Positions 26,601-36,073 are shown, counted from the stretch's first letter. The stretch is DNA of 55,365 bases from JBELHO01 sp042091375 (GCA_042091375.1 JBELHO010000017.1:1-55365); one strand, 5' to 3'. Notes: a model not told the origin generated them from the sequence alone. Made by a program: numbers and translations.

Positions 26601-27193
26601 ATATAGATTTTTCTCAGTTTGATGATCTCGATCTAGACAATATTGCTCATTGGCCACCTATCGCTAAAGGAGTGTTTGCGACATTTATTGCTATCGTGGT
26701 GCTTGGCCTAGGTTATATTGGTCTTATTAGCGATAAGATTGAATTACTCAATAGAATTGCCCAAGAGGAAGTGACGTTAAAACAACAGTATCAAATAAAA
26801 TATCACGTAGCGGCTAACCTTGAGTTATTTGAGCAGCAGATGATTGAGGCCGAAGCTATGTTTGCCAAACAATTGAAAAGTTTACCTGAAAGTCACGAAA
26901 CACCGGGCTTACTTGATGATATTACCTTTGTTGGCACAACTAGCGGTTTAAATTTTGTTAAATTAAATTGGCAACCAGAAGTGGAGCAAGAAATCTATAT
27001 TGAATTACCCATTGATATGAAAGTCATTGGCACATACCATGATTTTGGTCATTTTGTCAGTAAAATAGCCGGTTTACCCAGAATAGTTACCTTGCATAAT
27101 TTCACTATAGATTTAGATCCGCAAGCCGATAAACAGTTAAATTTGACCTTGCAAGCCAAGACATACCGCTACAAAGAGGCTAGCGTAGAATGA
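26597..27193 (+). CDS. pilO: Type IV pilus assembly protein PilO
   Basis: Bitopic inner-membrane partner of PilN that links the platform to PilP and the secretin. 198 residues; one membrane helix at about 24-47 (GVFATFIAIVVLGLGYIGLI), then a periplasmic coiled coil and ferredoxin-like fold with PIDMKVIGTYHDFGHF, a PilO signature. GTG start overlapping the pilN stop (GTGA), preceded by GAGGAA. ATGA overlap with pilP. Confidence 0.95.
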   Translation: MNIDFSQFDDLDLDNIAHWPPIAKGVFATFIAIVVLGLGYIGLISDKIELLNRIAQEEVTLKQQYQIKYHVAANLELFEQQMIEAEAMFAKQLKSLPESHETPGLLDDITFVGTTSGLNFVKLNWQPEVEQEIYIELPIDMKVIGTYHDFGHFVSKIAGLPRIVTLHNFTIDLDPQADKQLNLTLQAKTYRYKEASVE

Positions 27194-27726
27194 AACAATT
27201 AGCCGTAGTTACCTTGTTGATGATGCTATCTGCTTGCTTTGATAGTACCACTGACTTAGAGCAACACATAGCAAGTGTTAAAGCCAACGTTTCTAGCTCA
27301 ATAGAGCCGATGCCGGAAGTGGCTGTGTTTGATCACATTGACTATTCAGTCGGATCATTGCGAAGTCCTTTTGACAAGCCAAAGCGCGAAGCTATTCAAG
27401 AAAAAATACAACAAATTAAGGGGTGTTTGAGCCCTGATCCGATGCGCAAAAAACAGCCATTAGAAAGATTTGCCCTCAGCGATTTATCGATGAAGGGAAC
27501 ATTGGGTGAAGGTAAAATGATGTGGGCGCTGATCATGGCATCTGATGCAACGCTGTACCGCGTTGCTAGCGGCCACTATGTCGGCTTATACAATGGCCGT
27601 GTTAGCGCGGTTAATCAACAACAAATTAATGTCATTGAATTAATTCCTGATGGTTCAGGATGCTGGGTAGAAAGAGAAACTGTCGTCACTATGGTCAAGG
27701 CGAATGTTGGGGAGCAAAGAAACTAA
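27190..27726 (+). CDS. pilP: Type IV pilus lipoprotein PilP
   Basis: Inner-membrane lipoprotein connecting PilNO to the N domains of PilQ. 178 residues with a signal peptide ending in lipobox LSAC (Cys16), an unstructured region (about 20-75, including the conserved RSPFDKPKRE), and a beta-sandwich homology domain (LSDLSMKGTLGEGKMMWALI onward, broken here by the motif end). ATGA overlap with pilO and TAATG overlap with pilQ. Confidence 0.95.
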   Translation: MKQLAVVTLLMMLSACFDSTTDLEQHIASVKANVSSSIEPMPEVAVFDHIDYSVGSLRSPFDKPKREAIQEKIQQIKGCLSPDPMRKKQPLERFALSDLSMKGTLGEGKMMWALIMASDATLYRVASGHYVGLYNGRVSAVNQQQINVIELIPDGSGCWVERETVVTMVKANVGEQRN

Positions 27727-29771
27727 TGTTAGATAAACAGCGCAGTAAAAATAGGGTGATTTGTGCGGCTATTCAAGGGGCTTTTGTCACTTTGTTTAGT
27801 TTAATCTCCTGCTTTGCATCGGCTAATGAGTTAACCAGTTTGCAGTATAATACCATCCAAAAAAATGCCATTGAATTGGTTTTTAATTTTTCTGAACGTA
27901 TTGATAAGCCTGAGGTAAATTCGCAAGTGTCGGCGGCAACAATGGAGTTGATGTTTGCTGCTGACAATTTTGACCAAGCCTTGGCGTTGACTGAGATAGG
28001 GCATGCTGGGGTTGAAACAGTGCGCTTGTCAAAAACAGCGGACAAGGTTATTGCTACTGTTCAACTAGTCAAATTATCGAACTTTGATCTGCAACACAGA
28101 GGTAATAGCGTCGCCCTGATCTTCAATAAAGATTTACCTGAAGTCGTCGCAGCAATGGAAAATTCACAACCAGATGATTATATCAATAACATTGCGGCAA
28201 TCGATTTTAAGCGCACTGAAAGCGGTGATGCGCAGCTGTTGATATATTTAGATCAGCGCTCTGTAGCCGTTGATACCAGTGATAAGTTGGGTAAGTTGGT
28301 GGTTGAATTTTACAACACTAATCTCAGTGAAGAATTGTTATACACACTCGATGTCAATGACTTTGCTACCTCAGTTAAAAGTATTGAGACCTTTAGAAGT
28401 GGTAAAAATGCGCGTTTGGTACTCGATATAGATGGTAAGTTTAGCTTTGAGCACCAACAGATTAACAATGTATTTTCGGTGGTTATTGCCAAAAAAATTG
28501 GCAATAGTTCTTTTTTAGGTGAGCAAGATGATTTTTCTGGCAAGGCTATTTCCTTAAATTTTCAAGATATATCAGTGCGCACCGTACTGCAGATCATTGC
28601 CGATTATAACAATTTCAATCTGGTCATTAGCGATGCTGTGTCAGGCAATATCACCTTAGCCTTAGATGGTGTTCCTTGGGATCAGGCACTCGATATTATC
28701 CTAAAGGTAAAAGACCTAGACAAACGCAAGGAGGGAAATATTTTACTCATTGCGCCAAGTGAAGAGTTAGCAGCACAAGAGGCCAGGCAACTGCAATCGA
28801 AACAGCAAGTGGCTGAGCTCGCAGGTTTATATTCCGAGTATGTGCAAGTCAATTATGCCAAAGCTGCAGAGTTAGCAGCCTTACTAAAAAATGATGAAAA
28901 CAGTATTTTATCTTCGCGTGGTGGAGTTAGCGTTGATGAGCGAACTAATACGCTTTTAATTAGAGATACCGCTAAGAGTATTGAAGATATTAAACGGATG
29001 ATCAATGTATTAGATGTGCCAGTAAGGCAAGTGGTAATCGAATCCAGAATGGTAACTGTTAAAGATAATATCAATGAGGAGCTAGGTATTCGTTGGGGGA
29101 TCACCGATAACAATGCAGATTTAGCCACCTCGGGCACATTGACTGGGGCAGATTCAGCCAACACTGGGGTGATCCCCGCACTAGCTGATCGATTGAATGT
29201 CAATTTACCTGTAGCTAATCCCGCTGGCAGTATCGCATTTCAAGTCGCTCGTCTGGCTGATGGTACTATTTTAGATCTTGAATTGAGCGCTATGGAGAAT
29301 GAAAATAAAGGGGAAATTATTGCCAGTCCAAGGATCACCACGGCAAATCAAAAAGAGGCTTATATTGAACAAGGTGTTGAAATTCCTTATCAAGAAGCGG
29401 CTTCGAGTGGCGCGACTAGTACGCAATTTAAAAAAGCCGTGCTGAGTTTAACTGTCACCCCGCACATTACCCCTGACGATCGCATTATTTTAGATTTAGT
29501 GGTCACTCAAGATACTGTTTCAAGTGTACAAAATGGCTCAGCTCCAGCCATTGATACCCAACGGATCGGTACTCAAGTGTTGGTAAATAATGGAGAGACC
29601 ATTGTGCTGGGAGGCATTTATCAGCAGTCGATCATTAGTACTGTTTCTAAAGTACCAGTACTAGGTGATATTCCTTATTTTGGCTGGATGTTTAGAAACA
29701 GTAATAACTTTAACGAGAAAAAAGAGCTGTTGATTTTTGTTACACCGCGTATTGTAACCGAGGGATTTTAA
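27726..29771 (+). CDS. pilQ: Type IV pilus secretin PilQ
   Basis: Outer-membrane channel through which the pilus passes. 681 residues from ATG 27726, which overlaps the pilP stop; an upstream in-frame ATG at 27660 lies inside pilP and is rejected. Signal peptide to about residue 36, two AMIN peptidoglycan-binding domains (about 40-125 and 155-240), an STN/N0 domain (SLNFQDISVRTVLQIIADY), an N1 domain, and the C-terminal secretin domain ending VPVLGDIPYFGWMFR and LLIFVTPRI. All parts of a working secretin are present. Followed by 144 bp and aroK. Confidence 0.96.
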   Translation: MLDKQRSKNRVICAAIQGAFVTLFSLISCFASANELTSLQYNTIQKNAIELVFNFSERIDKPEVNSQVSAATMELMFAADNFDQALALTEIGHAGVETVRLSKTADKVIATVQLVKLSNFDLQHRGNSVALIFNKDLPEVVAAMENSQPDDYINNIAAIDFKRTESGDAQLLIYLDQRSVAVDTSDKLGKLVVEFYNTNLSEELLYTLDVNDFATSVKSIETFRSGKNARLVLDIDGKFSFEHQQINNVFSVVIAKKIGNSSFLGEQDDFSGKAISLNFQDISVRTVLQIIADYNNFNLVISDAVSGNITLALDGVPWDQALDIILKVKDLDKRKEGNILLIAPSEELAAQEARQLQSKQQVAELAGLYSEYVQVNYAKAAELAALLKNDENSILSSRGGVSVDERTNTLLIRDTAKSIEDIKRMINVLDVPVRQVVIESRMVTVKDNINEELGIRWGITDNNADLATSGTLTGADSANTGVIPALADRLNVNLPVANPAGSIAFQVARLADGTILDLELSAMENENKGEIIASPRITTANQKEAYIEQGVEIPYQEAASSGATSTQFKKAVLSLTVTPHITPDDRIILDLVVTQDTVSSVQNGSAPAIDTQRIGTQVLVNNGETIVLGGIYQQSIISTVSKVPVLGDIPYFGWMFRNSNNFNEKKELLIFVTPRIVTEGF

Positions 29772-29811
29772 ATTAATTTGTTGGTAAAGTGTATTTTTGT
29801 TGAAGCTACAC

Positions 29812-29841
29812 TTGCAATCTATAGCCAACAATTGCGATAAT
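29812..29841 (+). promoter_or_regulatory. Candidate sigma70 promoter for aroK
   Basis: TTGCAA (29812-29817) and GATAAT (29836-29841) with an 18-bp spacer, about 75 bases before the aroK ATG. A small hairpin (GAGGGA/TCCCTC, 29860-29874) lies in the predicted leader. Predicted by eye. Confidence 0.45.
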
Positions 29842-29915
29842 TACGCCCTTAAAATTTTCGAGGGAGGTTCCCTCTTACCTGTAAACGTATTTTTAACGAG
29901 TAGTAAATTAGTCTC

Positions 29916-30434
29916 ATGGCAGAAAAACGTAATATTTTCCTTGTAGGCCCTATGGGCGCAGGCAAAAGCACTATTGGAAGAGAATTAGCTGATAAGCTTC
30001 ACTTGGAGTTTTTTGATTCTGATCAAGAAATTGAGCGACGTACCGGTGCTGATATCGCATGGGTTTTTGACCTCGAGGGCGAAGAAGGTTTTCGCAAACG
30101 CGAAGAAAACGTTATTGATGACTTATCAGAAAAACAGGGTATCGTCCTAGCCACAGGCGGTGGTTCGGTGATCAGTTCGCAAGTACGCAACCGTTTATCT
30201 GCGCGCGGTATCGTGGTTTATTTGGAAACCACTATTGATAAACAAGTTGCCCGAACTCAGCGCGATCGTCGTCGGCCGTTATTACAGACCTCAGAAGACA
30301 CTAGGTCTGTGCTAGAAAATTTAGCTGTCGATCGCAACCCTTTGTACGAAGAAATTGCCGATGTGATAGTCAAAACCGACGACCAAAGTGCCAAAATAGT
30401 CGCCAATAAAATAGTTGAGCGATTAGACTTTTAA
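29916..30434 (+). CDS. aroK: Shikimate kinase I
   Basis: ATP-dependent phosphorylation of shikimate in the chorismate pathway. 172 residues; Walker A GPMGAGKST at 11-19, shikimate-binding DSDQEIERRTG, GFRKREE and ATGGGSV, and lid RDRRRPLLQ. Typical length. Three bases before aroB, so co-translated. Confidence 0.97.
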   Translation: MAEKRNIFLVGPMGAGKSTIGRELADKLHLEFFDSDQEIERRTGADIAWVFDLEGEEGFRKREENVIDDLSEKQGIVLATGGGSVISSQVRNRLSARGIVVYLETTIDKQVARTQRDRRRPLLQTSEDTRSVLENLAVDRNPLYEEIADVIVKTDDQSAKIVANKIVERLDF

Positions 30435-30437
30435 GCA

Positions 30438-31502
30438 ATGGCGACCCTTTCTGTTGAACTTGGGGAACGCAGTTATCCCATCTACATCGACCGTGGTTTA
30501 TTATCTTCTCAAGATATACTGAGTCAACATATCCGTGCGAGCCGAGTATGCATAGTATCAAATACTGTAGTCGCTCCTCTGTACTTAGCCAAATTAAAAG
30601 CTCAACTCACTGATTTTGACGTTGATCAAATCATTTTACCCGACGGTGAAGCAGAGAAGAGTCTCCTCAACTTCGATAAGATAATGACTCACCTGTTGGC
30701 GAATAATCACGGTAGAGATACCACGCTTATCGCCCTTGGTGGCGGAGTGATCGGCGATATTACTGGCTTTGCCGCTGCTTGCTATCAACGCGGTATAGAT
30801 TTTATTCAAATGCCAACCACAGTCTTGTCACAAGTGGATTCATCGGTTGGCGGAAAAACTGCAGTTAATCACCCCTTGGGTAAAAATATGATCGGGGCAT
30901 TTTATCAACCAAAAGCCGTGGTGATTGATATTGACAGTTTACATTCTCTGTCCTGTAGAGAATTTAACTCTGGTATGGCTGAAGTGATCAAATACGGCAT
31001 TTTAGCTGATGGCGAATTTTTTACTTGGCTCGAATCCAATCGACAGCAAATAAAAGCCAAAGATCAGCAAAAGTTAATCACTATGATCACTCAATGCTGT
31101 CAGTGCAAAGCTGACATAGTTGCCGCTGATGAAACTGAAGCAGGTAAGCGAGCCTTACTGAATTTAGGTCATACCTTTGGCCATGCCATTGAAGCAGAAC
31201 AAGGTTATGGCAATTGGCTACATGGCGAAGCCGTATCTACTGGCATGGTCCTTGCTGCTAAGTTGTCAGTAGCAATGAATTTGCTCGAAGTGTCAGATCT
31301 TCGACGTATAGAAAGTCTATTAGCTTATTTTGATTTGCCATTAATTGCACCCGATAATATGGGCTTTGATGAATTTATCAAACATATGCGCCGCGATAAA
31401 AAGAACATTGCTGGTAAGCTGCGTTTGATTATCCCAACGGCAATAGGCCACACCGAAATGCGTGATGATATAAAGGAAGAGATGCTTCAGCAAATTCTGT
31501 AA
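30438..31502 (+). CDS. aroB: 3-dehydroquinate synthase
   Basis: NAD- and Zn-dependent cyclisation of DAHP to 3-dehydroquinate, second step to chorismate. 354 residues with LGGGVIGDITGFAA, PTTVLSQVDSSVGGKTAVNH, the zinc ligand region EVIKYG (Glu) and NLGHTFGHAIE (His). C-terminal HMRRDKKN is typical. Followed 22 bases later by the damX-like gene. Confidence 0.97.
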   Translation: MATLSVELGERSYPIYIDRGLLSSQDILSQHIRASRVCIVSNTVVAPLYLAKLKAQLTDFDVDQIILPDGEAEKSLLNFDKIMTHLLANNHGRDTTLIALGGGVIGDITGFAAACYQRGIDFIQMPTTVLSQVDSSVGGKTAVNHPLGKNMIGAFYQPKAVVIDIDSLHSLSCREFNSGMAEVIKYGILADGEFFTWLESNRQQIKAKDQQKLITMITQCCQCKADIVAADETEAGKRALLNLGHTFGHAIEAEQGYGNWLHGEAVSTGMVLAAKLSVAMNLLEVSDLRRIESLLAYFDLPLIAPDNMGFDEFIKHMRRDKKNIAGKLRLIIPTAIGHTEMRDDIKEEMLQQIL

Positions 31503-31524
31503 TTTATTAACAGAAAGGTGAAAC

Positions 31525-32998
31525 ATGTCTGCTTCAGCGCAAGCGATAAAATTTCAAACTACCTCAGAAAGTGTGACAAAAATCAGTGCCAATGCCCGTA
31601 TTGATTACATTCTTCGTTTCTCTAAACAGGCAGTTTTAGTCGTTGATGACGATTTGGAGCAATGCTCTACTGTAGCCAGTCAATTTTTATCTAATTTACC
31701 AAACCATCACAATGCGGCTTTTGTAAGCGTATCAGCGAAATTAAATAATATTCAAGTGCGTTGCCGTTTGATCGAACAATTATTTAATAATGAGTTTTTT
31801 GATCCGGAACAATCTATTGCGGTGAGTTTGATCAATTTAGTGAAGCAAAAAAAACAAGCGATCAGTATTGTCGTCAATAATGCTCATTTACTGTCATTGC
31901 AACTGATCCATGAATTGTGTCAATTGGCTGACATTGCGCAGAAGGCCAATTACAAGATTTCAGTGCTGTTGTTAGGTTCACCTCAAGCAGGAGTTATTGC
32001 AGCCAATAACAGCCAACTATTTGACAAAAAACTCAGTATCATATCGGCGCAAACTGGTCAGCTATTGTCATTAAATGCCAAACTTTTTAAAGTTAAACAT
32101 CCATTATTTCAATGGAATACTAAGAAAAAACTGCTCTGTGTATTAGCGGTGATAAGTTTAGGCTTAGTGGCTGTATTAACTTGGGTATTGACGGCTAAAC
32201 CACCGAGCTTTAGTGGCTTAACTGTAGATGTAGTTAGTCAAGTTGCCAACGACGGCTCANNNNNNNNNNNNNNNNNNNNNNNNNNNNNNNNNNNNNNNNN
32301 NNNNNNNNNNNNNNNNNNNNNNNNNNNNNNNNNNNNNNNNNNNNNNNNNNNNNNNNNNNAAAGATGACGGCCTGCAAACCAAGCAATTACTGAGCACTAA
32401 TAAAGTCAATAATCGTGCTTCGGCTGCCGATGTGCTTCGCGCCTTAGAGTCGCCATTAACTGCTGAGACTAATGAACAACAACCTATCCTCCCTGCGCTA
32501 CCCATTGATATTGTTAACGCATTACAAATGGATCAGCGAGAGCAAATAAATTCAGATAAACAATTGTCTGTAACCTCTAGCTCAGCAGAGCAACAGAAAG
32601 GTATAACAGCAGTTGCAAGTCAATCTAGCGAGGATCCTACGCTTGTGGATAAAGTCCCACTTGATGAAACCAAAACGCCCTTATCTACATTTACTGATAC
32701 CACTGCAGAATATTATCCATCATTTCAACAAGGGTACGTTGTTCAAATTGCGGTATTTAGTCAAGCTGATGCTTTTCAAGGTTTTATTAAACAACACAGT
32801 AATAATCAATTTTATAGCTATTTTAGGTTGCTAAATGGCCAGAAATTTTTAGTGATCACTTCAAAAGTATACGCCAATTGGCAAAGTGCAACTGCTGCAA
32901 TGACCCTGCTACCTAAATCATTGCAAGACAAACAACCTTGGATCAAGTCTATATCTGCTATTAATAATGAAATCAGTAGCTTTCAGCGCTCCCAATAA
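31525..32998 (+). CDS. damX: DamX-like SPOR-domain cell division protein, interrupted by an assembly gap
   Basis: One gene split by 100 N at 32260-32359. The reading frame differs before and after the gap only because the N count is arbitrary. The N-terminal part (residues 1-200) resembles a degenerate AAA/ExeA-type ATPase domain: VLVVDDDL-like strand, but no Walker A. A membrane helix follows at about 203-223 (CVLAVISLGLVAVLTWVL), then a low-complexity periplasmic linker, and a C-terminal SPOR domain (GYVVQIAVFSQADAF to WIKSISAIN, bases ~32733-32960) that binds denuded glycan at the septum. Position between aroB and dam is where damX lies in Enterobacteria, Vibrio and Shewanella. Total length unknown. 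Confidence 0.82.
32260..32359. other. Assembly gap (100 N) inside damX
   Basis: Exactly 100 N, a placeholder. It falls in the periplasmic linker of the DamX-like protein, which is often repetitive and low in complexity. Coding frame is not preserved across it. Confidence 0.98.
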
Positions 32999-33062
32999 TA
33001 TCCAATACAAGCTACAATCGACACTTGATAATTATTGATATTAAATAAGTGTTGTTAGATTT

Positions 33063-33890
33063 ATGGCGAGTATGGTTAAAAAGCATCGTGCTTTTTTAAA
33101 ATGGGCTGGTGGTAAATATCGATTAACTGATGCGATTAATAAGCTACTACCCTCAGCAGAGCGTTTAGTTGAACCTTTTGTCGGTGCCGGATCGGTTTTT
33201 TTAAACAGCCAACACAAAAGCTATTTATTAAACGATATTAATAGTGATCTCATTGATCTATATCAAATTATTCAATCCAGATCAGAACAGTTTATTGATG
33301 ATGCACAAAAAATATTTTGCCCTGCTAATAATAGTGCAAGCCATTATTATCAGTTGCGTACTGAGTTTAATACCAGCAAAGATAAATATTATCGGGCATT
33401 ACTGTTTTTATACTTAAATCGGCACGGCTACAATGGCTTGTGTCGATACAATAAATCTGGTGGATATAATGTGCCTTTTGGCCAATATAAAAAACCATAT
33501 TTTCCAGAAGCTGAATTATGGTTTTTCGCTGAAAAAGCCCAGCATGCCAATTTTGTCTGTGAAAGTTACCAACAAACTTTAGCGCGTGTTGAAAATGGCG
33601 ATGCTATTTATTGTGATCCACCCTATGTGCCTCTTAGTAAAACAGCAAGTTTTACCAGTTACGCCGGTAACGGTTTCAATTTAGACGATCAGGCTGAATT
33701 AGCCAATGTTGTTGAGCAGGTAGTTAACAACAAACAAGTGTCGGTATTAATTAGTAATCACGATACCATATGGACGCGAAAAATATATAATAATGCCACT
33801 AAAATTAACTCGATAAACGTAGCGAGAACAATTAGTCAACAAGGTAATAAACGCAAAAAAGTGGCAGAATTGTTAGCGTTTTACAAGTGA
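33063..33890 (+). CDS. dam: DNA adenine methyltransferase Dam (GATC)
   Basis: Methylates adenine in GATC; acts in mismatch repair strand choice, replication timing and gene regulation. 275 residues, close to E. coli Dam. AdoMet motifs KWAGGKY (about 14-20) and PFVGAGSVFLN, and catalytic DPPYVPL are intact, as is the Dam-specific NRHGYNGLCRYN. Start ATG 33063. Seven bases separate its stop from the convergent DUF2970 gene. Confidence 0.96.
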   Translation: MASMVKKHRAFLKWAGGKYRLTDAINKLLPSAERLVEPFVGAGSVFLNSQHKSYLLNDINSDLIDLYQIIQSRSEQFIDDAQKIFCPANNSASHYYQLRTEFNTSKDKYYRALLFLYLNRHGYNGLCRYNKSGGYNVPFGQYKKPYFPEAELWFFAEKAQHANFVCESYQQTLARVENGDAIYCDPPYVPLSKTASFTSYAGNGFNLDDQAELANVVEQVVNNKQVSVLISNHDTIWTRKIYNNATKINSINVARTISQQGNKRKKVAELLAFYK

Positions 33891-33897
33891 CATGGCA

Positions 33898-34083
33898 TCA
33901 GCCAACCACAAAAGATACTATGCTGATCAGCACAGCAATGAATAATATGACGACGATTAACCCTATAATAACGAAGTGACTGAATGTTCCTTCCGCAAAG
34001 TCGCGCTGCCGATTTTTATTACTTTGTACACCCAAAAAAGCAGATAACACACTTTTGGTTGTATTGAGCCATTTATTACTCAT
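33898..34083 (-). CDS. DUF2970 small membrane protein
   Basis: 61 residues from ATG 34083 (MSNKWLNTTKSV). SVLSAFLGVQSNKNRQRDFAEG followed by one membrane helix (HFVIIGLIVVILFIAVLISIV, split for length) matches the layout of DUF2970, a family of unknown function in Gamma- and Betaproteobacteria. The frame reaches 34131 but the first 16 codons do not fit the family. Convergent with dam. Confidence 0.75.
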   Translation of the reverse strand: MSNKWLNTTKSVLSAFLGVQSNKNRQRDFAEGTFSHFVIIGLIVVILFIAVLISIVSFVVG

Positions 34084-34138
34084 ACTTACATCCGATAACA
34101 CCATTACGTCATTGATCAGAGTAGACGACAATTGACCA

Positions 34139-34157
34139 TAAAAAGCAAGGAGCTTGC
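34139..34157 (-). terminator. Possible short terminator downstream of torF
   Basis: On the minus strand GCAAG-CTC-CTTGC is followed by TTTTT. The stem is only five pairs, so this is a weak call. It lies between torF and the DUF2970 start. Confidence 0.35.
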
Positions 34158-34173
34158 GGTGTTTCGAGTTAAT

Positions 34174-34241
34174 AACAATAAATTAGTAGTTATTAATTGA
34201 ACAATAAATTAGTAAGCAGTGATTTAGTACACAGTGATTTA
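34174..34241. repeat. Short direct repeats between DUF2970 and torF
   Basis: AACAATAAATTAGTA occurs at 34174-34188 and 34200-34214 (period 26), and CAGTGATTTA at 34217-34226 and 34232-34241 (period 15). They look like local slippage duplications in non-coding DNA. Confidence 0.7.
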
Positions 34242-34259
34242 TTTAAAAATTGCTAAGCA

Positions 34260-34295
34260 CAGTGAGTTACTTATAAAGGTTTTAGTAACTCACTG
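34260..34295 (-). terminator. Stem-loop after torF
   Basis: Perfect 11-bp inverted repeat CAGTGAGTTAC / GTAACTCACTG with a 14-base loop, starting 19 bases past the torF stop on the minus strand. A T-rich stretch follows only after nine bases, so termination is plausible but not textbook. Confidence 0.5.
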
Positions 34296-34313
34296 CTGGC
34301 CGTATTGTAATAA

Positions 34314-34973
34314 TTACAAATCAACATCTATGGCGTAGCTGATGAACACCTTCATATCGTCATCATCGAGATCTGTTTTTGATAGACCTAAACTAAAGCC
34401 GCCTTTACTTAAGGTTGCACCATAATTAATAAAGGATTCTCCGGCATAGAACTCATCAGTGCCTTTGCCTATATTAACAGTTAAGCCAATTTCTGATGGA
34501 AGTTCAAAGTCTGCGGCTGCTGATATATATGAATCGTCGCCAAAATCGACACCTTCAGCGTCGGCCAATACAGCATAACCAAATGAAAATATCCCCATTG
34601 AAATACTGGCATTGACTTCGGTAAAATCTACGTCATCAGTACTATCGGGGTAGGCGTAGTGAACAAACCCTAGATCATAACTAAAACTGTCGGTAGAGCC
34701 GGAATAACCGCCATAAAGATCAAGCTCGTAAGTCATACCATCAGACCATTCGGCATTTGATACCCAAGTGCCAACATAAAAGCCGCTACCGGTTTCATAA
34801 TCAATGCCACCAGAAATGGCTGCATTGCCATTGGTTTGTTCCAAGCCACGCCACAAATAGTTACTAGTAGCGCCAACATTTGCTGAAAGCCCTTCTACTG
34901 CTTCTACATTGAATGAGCTGACACTGACAGCAAGTAATGTCGGTAGTGAAATTGCTAAAAATGTATTTTTCAT
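34314..34973 (-). CDS. TorF-family putative outer-membrane protein/porin
   Basis: 219 residues with a cleavable signal peptide (residues 1-25, ending near VEAVEG). The mature part is an amphipathic beta-barrel: alternating aromatic/hydrophobic strands, rich in Gly, Asp and Tyr, with the family opening SANVGATSNYLWRGLEQT (the 'SNYxWRG' hallmark of TIGR02001/TorF) and a C-terminal strand ending in an aliphatic residue (YAIDVDL). Probably eight to ten strands. Acidic loops (DLDDDDMK) fit a marine bacterium. Substrate is unknown. Single gene, inserted between dam and rpe. Confidence 0.85.
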   Translation of the reverse strand: MKNTFLAISLPTLLAVSVSSFNVEAVEGLSANVGATSNYLWRGLEQTNGNAAISGGIDYETGSGFYVGTWVSNAEWSDGMTYELDLYGGYSGSTDSFSYDLGFVHYAYPDSTDDVDFTEVNASISMGIFSFGYAVLADAEGVDFGDDSYISAAADFELPSEIGLTVNIGKGTDEFYAGESFINYGATLSKGGFSLGLSKTDLDDDDMKVFISYAIDVDL

Positions 34974-35359
34974 ATGTTTTCTCTTTATAAAGTTATTGTT
35001 AATACCTTATTAGCAAAGAGAATGCCTATTTTTGTTTTTTGTTTTTAATTATATTTATCAGTTACTTATTTGTTTCGTGCTGAGTTGATTATATTTGTAC
35101 GGACTAATGTTGTGCAGTAATATTAAGCAATATCCCTAAAACAGTGCAAAGCCGTCTCAACGCAGTAACTGACCAACACACAGTTCACGGGTATTAACTC
35201 ACCGATATATCTTTAATAGGTGTAAATGTACATATTTACATCTATTTTTGATTTATTAATGATGCTAAGAGAAAATAATTAACCAGCTGAACAGCGTTTA
35301 TTACTTCAAATTGTATCTGCTTTTAGTTACAGTATCGCTGATTTTAACAAGGGGTCGCT
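34974..35359. other. Intergenic region between divergent torF and rpe
   Basis: 386 bp of AT-rich DNA that must hold the promoters of both genes. The only clear structure is the palindrome at 35218-35243; also TTCTCTTT (34979) and AAAGAGAA (35015) form a wide inverted pair near the torF start. No open frame or RNA recognised. Confidence 0.5.
35218..35243. promoter_or_regulatory. Palindromic operator-like site
   Basis: Arms AGGTGTAAAT (35218-35227) and ATTTACATCT (35234-35243) match at nine of ten positions around GTACAT. The TGTAAA...TTTACA pattern recalls a TyrR box, but the spacing is eight rather than six, so I do not assign it. It lies 117 bases upstream of rpe and about 250 from torF. 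Confidence 0.5.
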
Positions 35360-36040
35360 ATGTCTTCGTATTTAATTGCACCGTCAATACTGTCTGCTGA
35401 TTTTGCTCGCCTAGGTGAGGATGTTAGCAATGTACTTGCTGCGGGTGCCGATGTTGTTCACTTTGATGTGATGGATAATCATTTTGTACCTAACTTAACC
35501 TTTGGTCCAATGATTTGTAAATCATTGCGTGATTATGGCATTACTGCACCAATAGATGTGCATTTAATGGTTAAACCTGTTGATAGCCTGATCCCGAGTT
35601 TTGCCAAAGCAGGTGCTGACATTATCACTTTTCACCCAGAGGGGAGCGATCACATTGATCGCACTTTACAATTGATCAAAGACTCTGGTTGCCAAGCCGG
35701 TTTGGTCTTAAATCCAGCCACGCCATTACACTGTTTAGATTATGTCATGGATAAACTCGATGTTATTTTATTGATGTCAGTTAATCCTGGCTTTGGTGGA
35801 CAGTCTTTTATTGCAAACACCATTGAAAAAATAAAACATGTCAAACAGAAAATTATTGCCAGCGGACGCGATATTCGCCTACAAGTCGATGGCGGAGTGA
35901 AAATTGATAACATTGCCGAAATAGCCTCAGCAGGGGCAGATATGTTTGTTGCCGGCTCAGCAATATTCTCGACGCCTGATTATAAAGCCGCTATTGACCA
36001 GATGCGTCAACAATTAGCCACAGTAAGCCAAATTAAATAA
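35360..36040 (+). CDS. rpe: Ribulose-phosphate 3-epimerase
   Basis: Interconverts ribulose 5-phosphate and xylulose 5-phosphate in the pentose phosphate pathway. TIM barrel of 226 residues; metal-binding HFDVMDNHFVPN and DVHLMV, catalytic MSVNPGFGGQSF, and phosphate loop DGGV and GSAIF. AAGGGG lies five bases before ATG 35360. Followed by trpS at 33 bases; the usual intervening gph is absent. Confidence 0.97.
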   Translation: MSSYLIAPSILSADFARLGEDVSNVLAAGADVVHFDVMDNHFVPNLTFGPMICKSLRDYGITAPIDVHLMVKPVDSLIPSFAKAGADIITFHPEGSDHIDRTLQLIKDSGCQAGLVLNPATPLHCLDYVMDKLDVILLMSVNPGFGGQSFIANTIEKIKHVKQKIIASGRDIRLQVDGGVKIDNIAEIASAGADMFVAGSAIFSTPDYKAAIDQMRQQLATVSQIK

Positions 36041-36073
36041 ATTTTAACCAGCACATTAAAGTAAAGGAAAATC

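Noticed and set aside
27660..27725. Upstream ATG for pilQ
   Set aside because: It lies inside pilP in another frame and would precede the signal peptide with a basic, Cys-containing stretch.
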